A DNA stretch of 64,000 nt from contig CANJXC010000011.1 in assembly GCA_947478845.1 (NCBI GenBank), positions 62,001 to 126,000 of the forward strand, written 5' to 3'. This DNA is from Spirochaetales bacterium (GTDB taxonomy: Bacteria; Spirochaetota; Spirochaetia; JABEVK01). The notes beneath the pieces are model-generated. The model was not told where the DNA came from. It was given only the letters and a program-made list of their open reading frames with translations, and ran no database searches. Both the position numbers and the translations under genes were made by a program. Of the stretch, positions 7,225-16,134 are shown in pieces. The stretch's first letter is position 1, and every line of letters starts with the position of its first letter.

Positions 7225-8937
7225 CTACTTCTCGTGCATCACCGTCATGCCGTCCCAGTTTGGCGGAGGCGGAGTGGCCAGCATCTGGTCGCAACGACTG
7301 ACAAACTGCTCGGCCATGTGGTCGCCAGGTAGCCAGCGGTCGAGAGTTTCTTGTAGCAGGACTTTGGCTCCCGTGAAGTCACGGGCATAGTACTTCTCGA
7401 GGCCAGAGTGCCAAGTGGCCCAGCCGATTTTTTCAGCTTCGGTAAGGGACTTTTGCGCGGTGTAAATGCTCTCGCCCGTAGTTTTTCCCTTTACCATCAC
7501 TTTGTCGAGCATGCGGCAGTACACATACCGACCCACTTGCTGGTACACGCTATCGCTGAAGAGAAGTTGTTGGTGGTAGAGCTTGGTGAGGCCCTCAAGG
7601 CGACTGGCGAGGTTCACGTTGTCGCCGATGACGGTGTAGTTGAGTTTCTTCTCGCTTCCCATGTTTCCCACGGTCACTTTCCCGAAGTTGATACCGATGC
7701 CGATTTTGAACTCGACTCTGCCCTTGGCAAGTTGCTCGGAGTTGAACATTTTCAGCCCTTCGGTCATCTCTAGGGCGGTGATGACGCTCAACAGGGCGTC
7801 GTTTTCTGTTCGCACAGGAGCGCCAAAAAACGCCATAATGGCATCGCCGATGTACTTGTCGACCGTGCCACCACGGGCTATCACAATATCGACCATGACG
7901 CTGAAGTAGCGGTTGAGCGTCTTCACCAGTTGGTCGGGTTCCATGGTCTCGCTGATGGTGGTGAACCCGCGGATGTCGCTGAACAGGATGGCAATGGCAC
8001 GGTCGGTGCCCACAAGCATGCTTTCGGGGTGTCCCAACACAGCATCGATAACGTCGCTGGGTACGTACTTCTGAAAGATTGCCCGGATTTTCTGTTCCTT
8101 GCGCTTGGCGAGCACCGACTGAAACGCAAAGTTCTTAATCTGCTTGTTGGCCATGCCTAATTGGGCGAGCATCTGGTTGAAGGTATCGGCCATGCGCCCG
8201 ATCTCGTCGGGAAACTCGACCTCCACGCGCCGTTCAAGATTGTTGTCCACCATAATTTCTTCCATGGTGCGGACCATTTTGCTCACAGGGCGGGTGAGGT
8301 AACTGCTGAAGAAAAACAAAAGCACAAAGGCGAACAACAACGAGGCGCCGAGAATGAAGTAGTTCTGAGTGTTGATTTCGCGCACACCCTGAAAAAAAGT
8401 GTCTCGGGCTTCGCTCACCACCACATACCATTGAAAGGCAGTTTTTCGAGGAGCGGTTTCGGTGGGTCCGGCGCTGGCGACAAACTCAAACAGTTGTCCC
8501 ACACGCTCGATACCCTCCAAGGTAAAAGAGTTGTAGCCGGCCCTACCAGCCTTGCGCATCGCCTGAAGGGCTTCGAGTTCGCCCGGTTTCCAGTCGATGG
8601 TCCTGCTATTCATGGCCAGCTTTCCCTCCGCATCGATGGCAAAGATTAGTTCACTGTCGCTGCGGATAAGGCTTCTAGCAAAATCGGCGATGCCGGCTCG
8701 GGTTACTTCCACATATTTATCGTTGCCAGTCAGGTTGCTGGTAAGCAGCAGGCTCCACTGGTTATCGGCATTCTTCTTGAGCTCCTCTGCCTTGAATCCT
8801 AAGAAGTCGATAGCCACTTTGGTGATGCCAGTTTCGGCCGAAAACACCGCAGCAAGGCCGGAAATGAGCAGCGTTGTGACCAAGAGCGGAAGAACGATGA
8901 GAAGAATCTTCCATCGGATGTTGAGTCGGACTCTCAC
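7225..8937 (-). CDS. Membrane-bound class III adenylate cyclase with periplasmic sensor and HAMP
   Basis: A 570-residue receptor cyclase making cAMP from ATP. Order: transmembrane helix (about 10-30), periplasmic sensor region (about 32-190), second helix (about 194-213), HAMP linker (about 213-262), class III cyclase domain (about 310-500), and a C-terminal helical tail. Cyclase residues are complete: metal-binding D321 (FSDIRGF) and D365 (YIGDAIM), adenine-selecting K361 and T435 (LNYTVIGD), and transition-state N442 and R446. The K/T pair indicates ATP rather than GTP as substrate. GTG at 8937 is chosen so the first helix follows a short basic N-terminus; longer starts would run into the divergent gene. 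A second cyclase (39371-41383) shares the catalytic architecture but is soluble. Confidence 0.92.
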   Translation of the reverse strand: MRVRLNIRWKILLIVLPLLVTTLLISGLAAVFSAETGITKVAIDFLGFKAEELKKNADNQWSLLLTSNLTGNDKYVEVTRAGIADFARSLIRSDSELIFAIDAEGKLAMNSRTIDWKPGELEALQAMRKAGRAGYNSFTLEGIERVGQLFEFVASAGPTETAPRKTAFQWYVVVSEARDTFFQGVREINTQNYFILGASLLFAFVLLFFFSSYLTRPVSKMVRTMEEIMVDNNLERRVEVEFPDEIGRMADTFNQMLAQLGMANKQIKNFAFQSVLAKRKEQKIRAIFQKYVPSDVIDAVLGHPESMLVGTDRAIAILFSDIRGFTTISETMEPDQLVKTLNRYFSVMVDIVIARGGTVDKYIGDAIMAFFGAPVRTENDALLSVITALEMTEGLKMFNSEQLAKGRVEFKIGIGINFGKVTVGNMGSEKKLNYTVIGDNVNLASRLEGLTKLYHQQLLFSDSVYQQVGRYVYCRMLDKVMVKGKTTGESIYTAQKSLTEAEKIGWATWHSGLEKYYARDFTGAKVLLQETLDRWLPGDHMAEQFVSRCDQMLATPPPPNWDGMTVMHEK

Positions 8938-8971
8938 CCTGCAAGAATCGGCATGAAGACGGCCGACCTGA

Positions 8972-11122
8972 ATGCCGATAGTGAAACAAATGGCCGAGAC
9001 GCCCGCTCCCACCCTAGAAACCGAACTCCACTCGGGAGCCTTCACCGAGGAAGAACAGTCAGAGATCCTGAACGAGATCGAAACGGCGGCTTCTTCGGCA
9101 CACATGCAGGCCGCCACTGTCTTGGAAGCCTTTCAACCGGCCAAGCGGGGTGTACTTTTTCCAGTCGTGATCAATCTAATGGCGGTTGCCTTGGTGGTGG
9201 GAGCCTGGTTTGGCGCCCAAGCCTACTTCACAAACAGGCAAGATGGCCTAAAAATCAAGACAACTCAACTCTTTGGCGCCGAAAGTTCCCTGCTTGCCAA
9301 GGTTCTTGAGGATTCGAAGGCCCAGCTCGACGCCAAGAATGCCGAAATCGGGAGCATCCAGGCTAACCTCGATAAACTTTCCCAGGAAAAGAACCTCTTG
9401 GTAGCTAATTTTGATAGCCAGTTAAAGGCCAAGGAAAGCGCGCTCAGAGCCGACGTTGCCAAACAACTCGAAGCCGAAAAGGCCAGGTTGCTGGGCCTTG
9501 GGGTCAGTAAGAGTGATATTTCTGCCAAGCTCAGCGAGTTTGAGTCGCAGAGGACCGCCGAGTTGAAGCAAGCGTTGGACACTTACAAGAAATCCGCCCA
9601 GGCCGAGATTGACCAACGGACTAAGGAGGTGGACAGCCTCCAAGCCAAGGTGGCTTCCGCCCAGGCGGAAACGGCCAAGCTCAAGGCCGATTACGACAAG
9701 CAAAACCTGGCGCGGGAGAAAGACCTAAGGGGTCAATTCAGCATTCAGTTGGCGAGCCTCGACAAACTGTCGCAGGAGCGCGACGAACTGACTTTGTTCT
9801 TTCGCCAAACCGATGCCCAGTACGCTTCCGTGCGTACAGCCCTCTTAGGTGGCGATGTGGCCAAGGCTCAGGCCTCCGTCGGCCTGCTCAAAGGGGTGCT
9901 CAAAACGGGAGCGGCTTCGATGACGGAAGTGGTGCGTCAACGGTCGCAGGCAGACCTCGTGCTGGCTGTAGCCCTCGAGAGTGCAGTTAATCAACTCGCT
10001 GACAGTGCAAAAAAACCCGACGCCGATCCCAAATACGAAGCCTTCAAAGTTGCTGTTCGACGCGCCGGAACAGCACCAGTTGAAGAACGTTCCGCATTGA
10101 TGAGCAAGGCGTTAGCTAGCCTTCCCGAGGTGGATGCAGCCGTTACATTAGTGCAGGCTTGGGAAAGCCAGAAGGCGGCGGCTCAACTTGCCGATAAACT
10201 GAAGGCTGCGGAGACTCAACGCCTGCGAGAGGTTTCCAGCCTGAACACAACTGTTTCCGACCGCGAAAAGGACTTGTCGTTGTTGCGCTCCCAATGGGCC
10301 GAGCTCACCTCAAAAGCGGAGAGCAGCGACGCCAACCTGGTGTCGATATCAGGCATACTCAAGCAACAGGTTAGCGACCTTCAGAAGCAGCTCACCGACC
10401 TCGAGAGTCAAATGAAGGTGCTGGTTGCCGAAAAAGCCCAGTGGAAGGCTCTTTCCGCGCTCTACGAGGCGAGCCGAGACCAAGCGCTGGCTTCCCTCGT
10501 GGACCCCAAGAATGCGGACTTCGGGAGCGCCAAGACGCTATTCCTCCAACCGTTTACCAGCGACTCTGGAAAACAGTTCTTCCCGGACTACACAGCGACC
10601 TTCGATGCGTTAGTGGCAAAGCTCAGCCCGATTCCAGCGGCTGCCATCAGCCCCGTGGATCAGATGGCAAAGGGGCGACAACAGGCCTTTAAAGATGTGC
10701 TTTTGTTCACTTCTTACTTGCGAGGAGAGGCGGGAACCGCAGCCTCGCCGAAGGACGCTCAGGCCTCCACCGAAAAACTCTTCCGTACCGACGACGGCTA
10801 CAAGGAAGTTGTGGACGCCATCCAGAAACTTACCCAGTCGGGGGCCAAAGAAACGATTCTTCAGACCGACAAGTTCAAGCTCCTAGGCGCCGTGCTCTCC
10901 CGGTCGGGACTTCATCTGACGATTGAGCCATTGACGGCGGCCGGCGCCACGGTTGGTCAGTCCGTCGAAGTACGGCGCAGTTCGGGAAAAACTGAAACCG
11001 TACTGGCACGGGGAATCATCACTGTAGTAGGAACTAAGAAGATCGAAGCCGATTTGGCAACCGCTAGTGCACCCCGGACTGAACCGGCCGCTGGCGACAC
11101 CGTGTACCTGATTCTGAACTGA
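8972..11122 (+). CDS. Single-pass membrane protein with long coiled coil
   Basis: A 716-residue protein that I do not recognise. An acidic, glutamate-rich cytoplasmic start is followed by one transmembrane helix (VVINLMAVALVVGAW, about residues 62-80) and then a long region rich in K, E, Q, A and L with heptad-like spacing (about 105-270 and 390-500), expected to be an extended coiled coil in the periplasm. The C-terminal 150 residues look globular, ending in a beta-rich segment with a GIITVVGTKKIEAD turn. Neither ATG at 8972 nor ATG at 8990 has a clear ribosome site, so the start is uncertain by six codons. It is divergent from the receptor cyclase. A role in spanning or organising the envelope is plausible but unproven. 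Confidence 0.75.
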   Translation: MPIVKQMAETPAPTLETELHSGAFTEEEQSEILNEIETAASSAHMQAATVLEAFQPAKRGVLFPVVINLMAVALVVGAWFGAQAYFTNRQDGLKIKTTQLFGAESSLLAKVLEDSKAQLDAKNAEIGSIQANLDKLSQEKNLLVANFDSQLKAKESALRADVAKQLEAEKARLLGLGVSKSDISAKLSEFESQRTAELKQALDTYKKSAQAEIDQRTKEVDSLQAKVASAQAETAKLKADYDKQNLAREKDLRGQFSIQLASLDKLSQERDELTLFFRQTDAQYASVRTALLGGDVAKAQASVGLLKGVLKTGAASMTEVVRQRSQADLVLAVALESAVNQLADSAKKPDADPKYEAFKVAVRRAGTAPVEERSALMSKALASLPEVDAAVTLVQAWESQKAAAQLADKLKAAETQRLREVSSLNTTVSDREKDLSLLRSQWAELTSKAESSDANLVSISGILKQQVSDLQKQLTDLESQMKVLVAEKAQWKALSALYEASRDQALASLVDPKNADFGSAKTLFLQPFTSDSGKQFFPDYTATFDALVAKLSPIPAAAISPVDQMAKGRQQAFKDVLLFTSYLRGEAGTAASPKDAQASTEKLFRTDDGYKEVVDAIQKLTQSGAKETILQTDKFKLLGAVLSRSGLHLTIEPLTAAGATVGQSVEVRRSSGKTETVLARGIITVVGTKKIEADLATASAPRTEPAAGDTVYLILN

Positions 11123-11140
11123 ACCAAAAAGAGGGGTGCT

Positions 11141-11404
11141 ATGAACTATCTGCATTGGAAAATACCTGCCAGCAAGGGCGACACGATCCGGGTGAACAAG
11201 GATATTCCCGCCTTTGTGAGGCTGATCGACCCGCTAAACTTCGAGTACTACAAGGTGGGACGTAAGTTTGCGAGCTTAGGGGGTTGGGAAGATGGTCAGA
11301 ACATCGAGTTTGATGTTCCCTACAAAGGGACCTTTCACCTCACGATTGACCTGAATGGACAGCCGGGAACAGTTAAAGCGACTATCGACATCGCGCGCCT
11401 CTAA
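11141..11404 (+). CDS. DUF1883-family small protein
   Basis: An 87-residue all-beta protein resembling DUF1883: an N-terminal MNYLHWKI strand, the conserved R-L-x-D-x-x-N-F-x-x-Y-K-x-G-R block (VRLIDPLNFEYYKVGRKF), then a GG motif and two beta strands ending in GQPGTVKATI. The family has no defined biochemical role; some members sit beside TIR or other signalling domains. The ribosome site AAGAGGGGTGCT precedes the ATG. It lies 18 bp after the coiled-coil gene and 8 bp before the HAD gene, so all three are probably on one transcript. No signal peptide is present, so it is cytoplasmic. Confidence 0.75.
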   Translation: MNYLHWKIPASKGDTIRVNKDIPAFVRLIDPLNFEYYKVGRKFASLGGWEDGQNIEFDVPYKGTFHLTIDLNGQPGTVKATIDIARL

Positions 11405-11412
11405 CCGCTAAT

Positions 11413-12210
11413 ATGCCGTCCATGGAACGTAGTGGCCATGAAACCGTGCTCATTTTCGACTTGGACGACACACTCATTTTGCAAGACCGCATGACAGACG
11501 AGACGGTGCGCTATTGCACGGCGTTTCTTGGTGTGGATGACGTTGCCTTTGGAAAGACTTTCCGTGAAACCTGCCAAGCAGAGTTTGAGCTCTTGCCCAG
11601 CTACGACTACTGTGCCCAAGTGGGCATCAGTGCCCAAGAAGCACTCTGGGGAGACTTCGGTGGTCTGCATCCGGCGCTGAGTCAGCTTCGTCGTTCACTC
11701 CAGAGCTACCGTTTAAAGGCCTGGCTCGGGGCTCTGACGGTGCACGGCTTCCCCGAGCCCGAGCTTGCTCGCTCCATTTCGGACGACTTCGCCGATCTGC
11801 GGGGGCGTCGCTATTATCCGTTTCCGGAAGTGCGCGGGGTGCTCGAAAGACTTTCCAAACACTATAGCTTAGCCATCCTGACAAACGGGGCCCCCGAACT
11901 TCAGTGGAGCAAAGTGCACAAAAGCGGACTCGAGTCTTTTTTTGAAAGTGTTACGGTGTCAGGAGATTCGAGCATCGGCAAGCCACGCAAAGAGATTTTT
12001 GAAGTTGTCTTTGCCAAACACACGTCGGCGAAGAAGTTTGTGATGATTGGCAACAGCCTTGGTAGCGATATCCAAGGCGCCCGTAACGCAGGAATACCGT
12101 GCATTTGGTACGAGCAGGGTGACGAACCCAAAAATGTCCCGGTGCAGCCTGATGCAGTGATCAGGAACTTTGGTGAGTTGCCTGACGCTTTGCAACGGCT
12201 CGGGCTTTAA
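11413..12210 (+). CDS. HAD-superfamily hydrolase
   Basis: A 265-residue haloacid dehalogenase-type phosphatase. Motif I is FDLDDT with nucleophile D16 and acid/base D18; motif II is the threonine in ILTNGA (T157); motif III is K190 in GKPRKEIF; motif IV is IGNSLGSDIQGA with D219. The helical cap lies between motifs I and II (residues about 25-125), giving a C1-cap arrangement like YjjG or N-acylneuraminate-9-phosphatase. The phosphorylated substrate cannot be read from sequence. Start: ATG at 11413 lacks a clear ribosome site and ATG at 11422 is an alternative. The 3' end overlaps the convergent DUF1801 gene by 50 bp. Confidence 0.88.
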   Translation: MPSMERSGHETVLIFDLDDTLILQDRMTDETVRYCTAFLGVDDVAFGKTFRETCQAEFELLPSYDYCAQVGISAQEALWGDFGGLHPALSQLRRSLQSYRLKAWLGALTVHGFPEPELARSISDDFADLRGRRYYPFPEVRGVLERLSKHYSLAILTNGAPELQWSKVHKSGLESFFESVTVSGDSSIGKPRKEIFEVVFAKHTSAKKFVMIGNSLGSDIQGARNAGIPCIWYEQGDEPKNVPVQPDAVIRNFGELPDALQRLGL

Positions 12211-12556
12211 CCTCTTCCACGCGGAACTTGACCATTCGTTCAAGCAAATCCCAAGGCATGGGTTCGCTCAAGGGAAACTGCAACGAGCCCTTGGCCCATT
12301 TCCGGGAGCCGAACTCGCCCTGAAACGCCGCGATGGCACTACTGGTGGGGTAGAACCCGAGGTGTTTCACATAGGCAGCAAAATGAACTACGTTCTCACC
12401 GAGGAAGAAAGTGGGCATCCCGTAGGAGATACGTTCCTCGGCCCCGGGAATCCATTCGCCTAGACGCTCCCGCACCTCCTGCAAAAGTGGTTGCACTGTG
12501 GGGGAACAGGAGGCAATGTAGGCGTCTATGGTCAGGTTTCTAGGTTTTTCTTTCAT
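12161..12556 (-). CDS. DUF1801/YdhG-family protein
   Basis: A 131-residue cytoplasmic protein of the DUF1801 (YdhG) family. Recognisable features are the N-terminal TIDAYIASCSP segment, the ERISYGMPTFFL core, a FAAYVKHLGFYP strand and the SLQFPLSEPMPWDLLERMVKFR stretch that closes the fold. Some relatives are called iron chaperones (frataxin-like fold), but biochemical proof is thin. It is coupled to the upstream lipoprotein gene by an ATGA overlap (12553-12556), so the two are co-translated. Its 3' end runs 50 bp into the convergent HAD gene. Confidence 0.85.
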   Translation of the reverse strand: MKEKPRNLTIDAYIASCSPTVQPLLQEVRERLGEWIPGAEERISYGMPTFFLGENVVHFAAYVKHLGFYPTSSAIAAFQGEFGSRKWAKGSLQFPLSEPMPWDLLERMVKFRVEEVKARAVAKRQATHQSS

Positions 12557-13311
12557 GGGAGATTGAACGGCCTGAGCAACTTCTCAACTTCAGAGGTCTG
12601 CCCACCAGCGTCTTTTACCTTCACCTTGCTCAGTTTCCATCCTGCCAGTTTAGCAGGGTCGAGCCCAGCCTTGACCAGCGGTTCGGGGTTCAGCACAAAC
12701 ACGAGGTCCTTGTCGTTGCTCGCTAGCTCTTTGGCCCACTCCAGCATGTTGCCGTCGCCTAAAGCCAGACCAAAGTGGTCAAATTGTTCGTGGTAGCCAA
12801 CCCGGTCGCGGAACGTGCTGACCACTTGCTCAAAGCTCTGTATAGCCTGCCCCTGCACCGTGGTGGCCGGCACCGGAATAGCGGTGAATTGAGTGGAGCC
12901 CCAGTCAAAGTGGATCATGAACTTTCCGTCTTCCAACATGTACTGTACCTGCTCGTCTACAGGAAGTTTGGAGGCGTCTAAACCAGCGGCGATAAAAGGG
13001 GAGGCGTCGAACTCAAGCTCCAAGTCGGGGCTTTCCATTTTCGCAACCGGGGCCTTGCCATCGGCGACCCCCATCGAAGCCATTCCGTTGTCGCGGCTGA
13101 AGTCTTTGGCCATGAGGAACTTATCGCCCAAAGGAGATTCCAGCACGTAGCTCTGGTCGGCCTCGGCCCAGGTCACCCTCGGCCCTAAGGCTTTGATCAG
13201 CGCGTCATAGGTGGTCACAGGCGCCTTGCCCACAACATCGGATTCGGCGCACGAGCCTAAGCCCAGTGCCAAAACGAGGGCCCCAAAAGCCCACAACAAG
13301 GTTCTTTTCAT
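12553..13311 (-). CDS. Lipoprotein of unknown function
   Basis: A 252-residue lipoprotein: the signal ends in LGLGSC (Cys21) and AAGGAG lies just before the ATG. I do not recognise the mature domain, which has no cysteine beyond the lipid anchor. It contains repeated phrases of the type SPFIAAGLDASKL and EPLVKAGLDPAKL, separated by about 130 residues, so the protein may be an internal duplication of two similar halves. It lies 16 bp downstream of csoR on the same strand and is coupled to the DUF1801 gene. Read-through from the copper operon is possible. A copper-related role is a guess from position only. Confidence 0.75.
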   Translation of the reverse strand: MKRTLLWAFGALVLALGLGSCAESDVVGKAPVTTYDALIKALGPRVTWAEADQSYVLESPLGDKFLMAKDFSRDNGMASMGVADGKAPVAKMESPDLELEFDASPFIAAGLDASKLPVDEQVQYMLEDGKFMIHFDWGSTQFTAIPVPATTVQGQAIQSFEQVVSTFRDRVGYHEQFDHFGLALGDGNMLEWAKELASNDKDLVFVLNPEPLVKAGLDPAKLAGWKLSKVKVKDAGGQTSEVEKLLRPFNLP

Positions 13312-13327
13312 TTTGATCTCCTTTGTC

Positions 13328-13615
13328 TTATTTCCTCAAGGCACGAATAGTAACGACAAGTTCATCCACCACCTCGGTTTCACCAGCCTGAAGGCGTTCA
13401 ACAACACAAGTACGCAGGTGATTTTCCAACAGATTGCTACCCACAGCGTCGAGGGCTGCTTGGATAGCACTGATTTGGTGAAGCACCAAGTCGCAATAGG
13501 CGTCTTCTTCGACCATCCGCAACACCCCGCGTACCTGTCCCTCAACCTTTTTCAGCCTTAAGGTCAGGTCGGCCCTGGTTTTGTCTTCACGATGGGTATG
13601 CCTTACCTCGTTCAT
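13328..13615 (-). CDS. csoR: CsoR-family copper-sensing repressor
   Basis: A 95-residue helical repressor of the CsoR/RcnR family, which binds DNA as apo-protein and releases it on Cu(I) binding. The copper ligands of CsoR are all present: C41 (AYCDLV), H66 and C70 (ENHLRTCV), the Cys-His-Cys set that separates copper sensors from nickel or formaldehyde sensors. The N-terminal RLKKVEGQVRGVLRM helix is the family signature. It starts one base after the copZ stop and is the third gene of copA-copZ-csoR. A matching operator lies at the copA start (16083-16098), so the operon is probably autoregulated. Confidence 0.93.
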   Translation of the reverse strand: MNEVRHTHREDKTRADLTLRLKKVEGQVRGVLRMVEEDAYCDLVLHQISAIQAALDAVGSNLLENHLRTCVVERLQAGETEVVDELVVTIRALRK

Positions 13616-13616
13616 G

Positions 13617-13835
13617 TCAGGCCCTCAAGGTTTGGATGGTAGTGACGTCGTAGCCGGCCTCAGTGACTGCAGCCCGCAGATGGGCGTCGAGATCGCCCTC
13701 GGCTTCGAGTTCAGCGCGGGCTTTCTTGAGGTCGACGTTGACCTTGGAAACCCCGGCCACCCCGGAGAGGGCTTTGGTGACGTGGGCCACGCAGTGGGCG
13801 CAGGTCATTCCTTCAATGCTGACGATTTTTTTCAT
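13617..13835 (-). CDS. copZ: Copper chaperone CopZ-like (HMA domain)
   Basis: A 72-residue heavy-metal-associated domain protein that carries Cu(I) in the cytosol and hands it to the CopA ATPase. The metal site is GMTCAHC (Cys12 and Cys15), followed by the usual ferredoxin-like beta-alpha-beta pattern and a C-terminal AVTEAGYDV element. The start at 13835 forms an ATGA overlap with the copA stop and has AAGGAG inside the end of copA. Longer in-frame starts have no ribosome site and run through copA. csoR follows after one base. Confidence 0.93.
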   Translation of the reverse strand: MKKIVSIEGMTCAHCVAHVTKALSGVAGVSKVNVDLKKARAELEAEGDLDAHLRAAVTEAGYDVTTIQTLRA

Positions 13836-16081
13836 AGTGTTCTCCTTATGGGTTGGAAACGTTTGAGTCGCAGGGCGTTGAGGAGCACCGACACCGAACT
13901 CATCGACATGGCGGCAGCGGCAATCACGGGATTCAGCAAGGGGCCACCGAACAGGTACAGCACCCCGGCGGCGATGGGGATTCCGAGCACATTGTAGCCA
14001 AAGGCCCAAAACAAGTTCTGCCGAATGTTACCTATGGTCCGTCGGCTCAACTGCAAGGCCGTCAGCACGCCTTCCAGATCGTCGCGCATCAGCACGACGT
14101 CGGCCGATTCCATCGCCACGTCGGTTCCCGTACCGATGGCGATGCCGACATCGGCTTGAGCGAGCGCAGGAGCGTCATTGATGCCGTCTCCCACCATGGC
14201 GATTTTCCGGCCACCGGCTTGGAGGGCCTTCACTGCGGAGGCTTTGTCACCGGGAAGCACTTCGGCCAACACACGCGTTATTCCCAAGGGCGCGGCAATT
14301 GCTTCGGCGGTAGCTCGGGCATCGCCGGTCATCATAACCACCTCGATTCCCATGCGCTTCAATTCGGCTACCACAGCGGCACTGCCCGGTTTTACCACGT
14401 CGGCGACAGCGATTAGACCTAAAACTTTGCCGTCGGCAGCCACAAACAGGGGTGTTTTGCCTTCTTGCGCAAAGCCCGAGGCGTCGGCTTCCAAGCCACC
14501 AACCTCGATGCCAAAACTCAGGAGAAAGCGCCGCGAGCCGACCAAGACTTCTTTTGTTCCAACTTTTGCCGAAAGGCCCTGCCCAGGAACCGCCTCGAAA
14601 GCCTTCAGGGGGCTCAACACTAACGATTCTGCTCGTGCCCGCCTCACCAAGGCCTGGCCCAAGGGGTGTTCCGACCCGGTTTCGGCGGCGGCAGCCAGAG
14701 CGAGCAAGTCTTTAGTTTCAATGCCCAGCGCAGCAAGGACATTGGTGACTTCGGGAGTTCCCTGCGTCAATGTCCCCGTTTTATCAAAAACGACGGTTTT
14801 GACGAGGTGGGCCATTTCGAGGGCTGCACCACTTTTAATGAGGACTCCGGTTTCGGCGCCTTTTCCCGTCCCCACCATGATGGCAGTGGGGGTTGCCAGC
14901 CCCAGAGCACAAGGGCACGCAATCACCAGAATTGCAATGAAGATGGTCAGAGAGAAGGCCACACTCTGACCCGAAATCAACCACGCAAGCCCAGCAAACA
15001 GGGCGATGGCGAACACCACGGGCACAAAGACTCCCGAAACCTGATCTGCCAAGTTGGCGATGGGCGCCTTCGAGCCCTGAGCTTCTTCTACTAAGTGGAT
15101 GATCTGCGCCAGGGCGGTGTCTTTTCCCACTTTGGTGGCCCGCACAACCAAACGGCCGTTTTTGTTGAGCGTGGCACCAAATACTGAATCGCCGACTGTT
15201 TTGTCGACGGGGAGGCTCTCACCGGTGAGCATGGCTTCATCAACGGCACTGTTTCCTTCGAGCACAACACTGTCGACGGGGATTTTTTCGCCAGGACGGA
15301 CCACCAACTGGTCGCCCACTTCCACGTCGCCGACTTCGATGTCACGTTCGATGCCACCAAGCAACAGGGTAGCTGTTTTGGGTGTAAGCCCCATCAGTGC
15401 CTTGATGGCAGCCGAGGTTTTCCCCTTGGTCACAGCCTCAAGCGACTTTCCCAAAAGAATCAGGGTGATGATGACCCCAGCGGTTTCGAAGTAAAGGTCG
15501 TTCACAAGCCGGAAGTCGCCCAGAGCGATGCGCAGGGTAGCAAAACCGCTCCACAACACGGCGGCACCCGTACCGAGCGCAACCAGAGAGTCCATGTTCG
15601 GATTCAGCCGAAAGAGGGCAGGCCCGCCCAAGGTATAGAATTGATACCCTGCCCCCAACACAGGCAGTACCAGCAAAAGTTCGAGCAAGGCGTAGCGCAG
15701 GGGAAACTGCATGGGGTTCAAGGCGGCGGGGAGAGGGAGTCCGAGCATGCCTCCCATGGCCAGGTAGAGCAAGGGGAGGGCAAAGACCGCAGACAGGGCA
15801 AACTTAAGCCACCAAACGCGAACTTCGTGGTCTTTGCGTTTCTGATGCTCATCGGTACCCAAGCCACCCTCGGTGAGGGCCTTATAGCCGGCGTTGGCAA
15901 CGGCCAACTTGATGTCGGAAAGGCGCACCATACTGGGCTCGAAGGTCACCTGTGCCTTTTCGGTGGCGAAGTTGACCGCCACGCTCTGAACGCCCGAAAC
16001 TTTGCCGACAGCCCTCTCGACGGCGCGCACGCACGCCGCACAGGTCATGCCCTGAATGTTCAGGGATTCCATTTTGACCAT
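13832..16081 (-). CDS. copA: Cu(I)-exporting P1B-type ATPase CopA
   Basis: A 749-residue copper-translocating ATPase that drives Cu(I) (and often Ag(I)) out of the cytoplasm. One N-terminal HMA domain carries C14 and C17 (GMTCAAC). The membrane copper site is the CPC triplet at 389-391 ([13 protein letters not shown]). Other family elements are TGES in the actuator domain (LTGESLPVD), the phosphorylated D433 in DKTGTLT, the SEHPLG nucleotide motif, [10 protein letters not shown], and the late membrane motifs YNVLGIP and MSMSSVSV, which contribute copper ligands. It is first in copA-copZ-csoR. The ATG at 16081 overlaps a CsoR-type operator, indicating copper-induced expression. A second ATG three codons on is possible. 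Confidence 0.96.
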   Translation of the reverse strand: MVKMESLNIQGMTCAACVRAVERAVGKVSGVQSVAVNFATEKAQVTFEPSMVRLSDIKLAVANAGYKALTEGGLGTDEHQKRKDHEVRVWWLKFALSAVFALPLLYLAMGGMLGLPLPAALNPMQFPLRYALLELLLVLPVLGAGYQFYTLGGPALFRLNPNMDSLVALGTGAAVLWSGFATLRIALGDFRLVNDLYFETAGVIITLILLGKSLEAVTKGKTSAAIKALMGLTPKTATLLLGGIERDIEVGDVEVGDQLVVRPGEKIPVDSVVLEGNSAVDEAMLTGESLPVDKTVGDSVFGATLNKNGRLVVRATKVGKDTALAQIIHLVEEAQGSKAPIANLADQVSGVFVPVVFAIALFAGLAWLISGQSVAFSLTIFIAILVIACPCALGLATPTAIMVGTGKGAETGVLIKSGAALEMAHLVKTVVFDKTGTLTQGTPEVTNVLAALGIETKDLLALAAAAETGSEHPLGQALVRRARAESLVLSPLKAFEAVPGQGLSAKVGTKEVLVGSRRFLLSFGIEVGGLEADASGFAQEGKTPLFVAADGKVLGLIAVADVVKPGSAAVVAELKRMGIEVVMMTGDARATAEAIAAPLGITRVLAEVLPGDKASAVKALQAGGRKIAMVGDGINDAPALAQADVGIAIGTGTDVAMESADVVLMRDDLEGVLTALQLSRRTIGNIRQNLFWAFGYNVLGIPIAAGVLYLFGGPLLNPVIAAAAMSMSSVSVLLNALRLKRFQPIRRTL

Positions 16082-16082
16082 A

Positions 16083-16098
16083 CCCTACCCCCGTAGGG
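16083..16098 (-). promoter_or_regulatory. CsoR operator at copA
   Basis: A 6-bp inverted repeat CCCTAC / GTAGGG flanks four C residues. On the coding strand it reads CCCTACGGGGGTAGGG, which contains the CCCTACGGGGGTA core of known CsoR operators such as that of Bacillus copZA (from memory). It sits directly before the copA ATG and overlaps the ribosome site, so repressor binding would block a transcript just after initiation. csoR is two genes downstream. Confidence 0.75.
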
Positions 16099-16102
16099 AA
16101 TA

Positions 16103-16134
16103 AGTTAACATAGATTTACTTAAAAGGCAAGCAA
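16103..16134 (-). promoter_or_regulatory. Candidate copA promoter
   Basis: On the minus strand TTGCTT (134-129) is followed after 16 nt by TATGTT (112-107). An alternative pair is TTGCCT with TTAACT, also 16 nt apart. Both lie just upstream of the CsoR site and overlap the last codons of the preceding gene. Neither is close to consensus. Confidence 0.35.

Noticed and set aside
8974-8981. GCCGATAG as a sigma-28 -10 element before the coiled-coil gene
   Set aside because: It lies at the start codon of that gene and has no -35 element.
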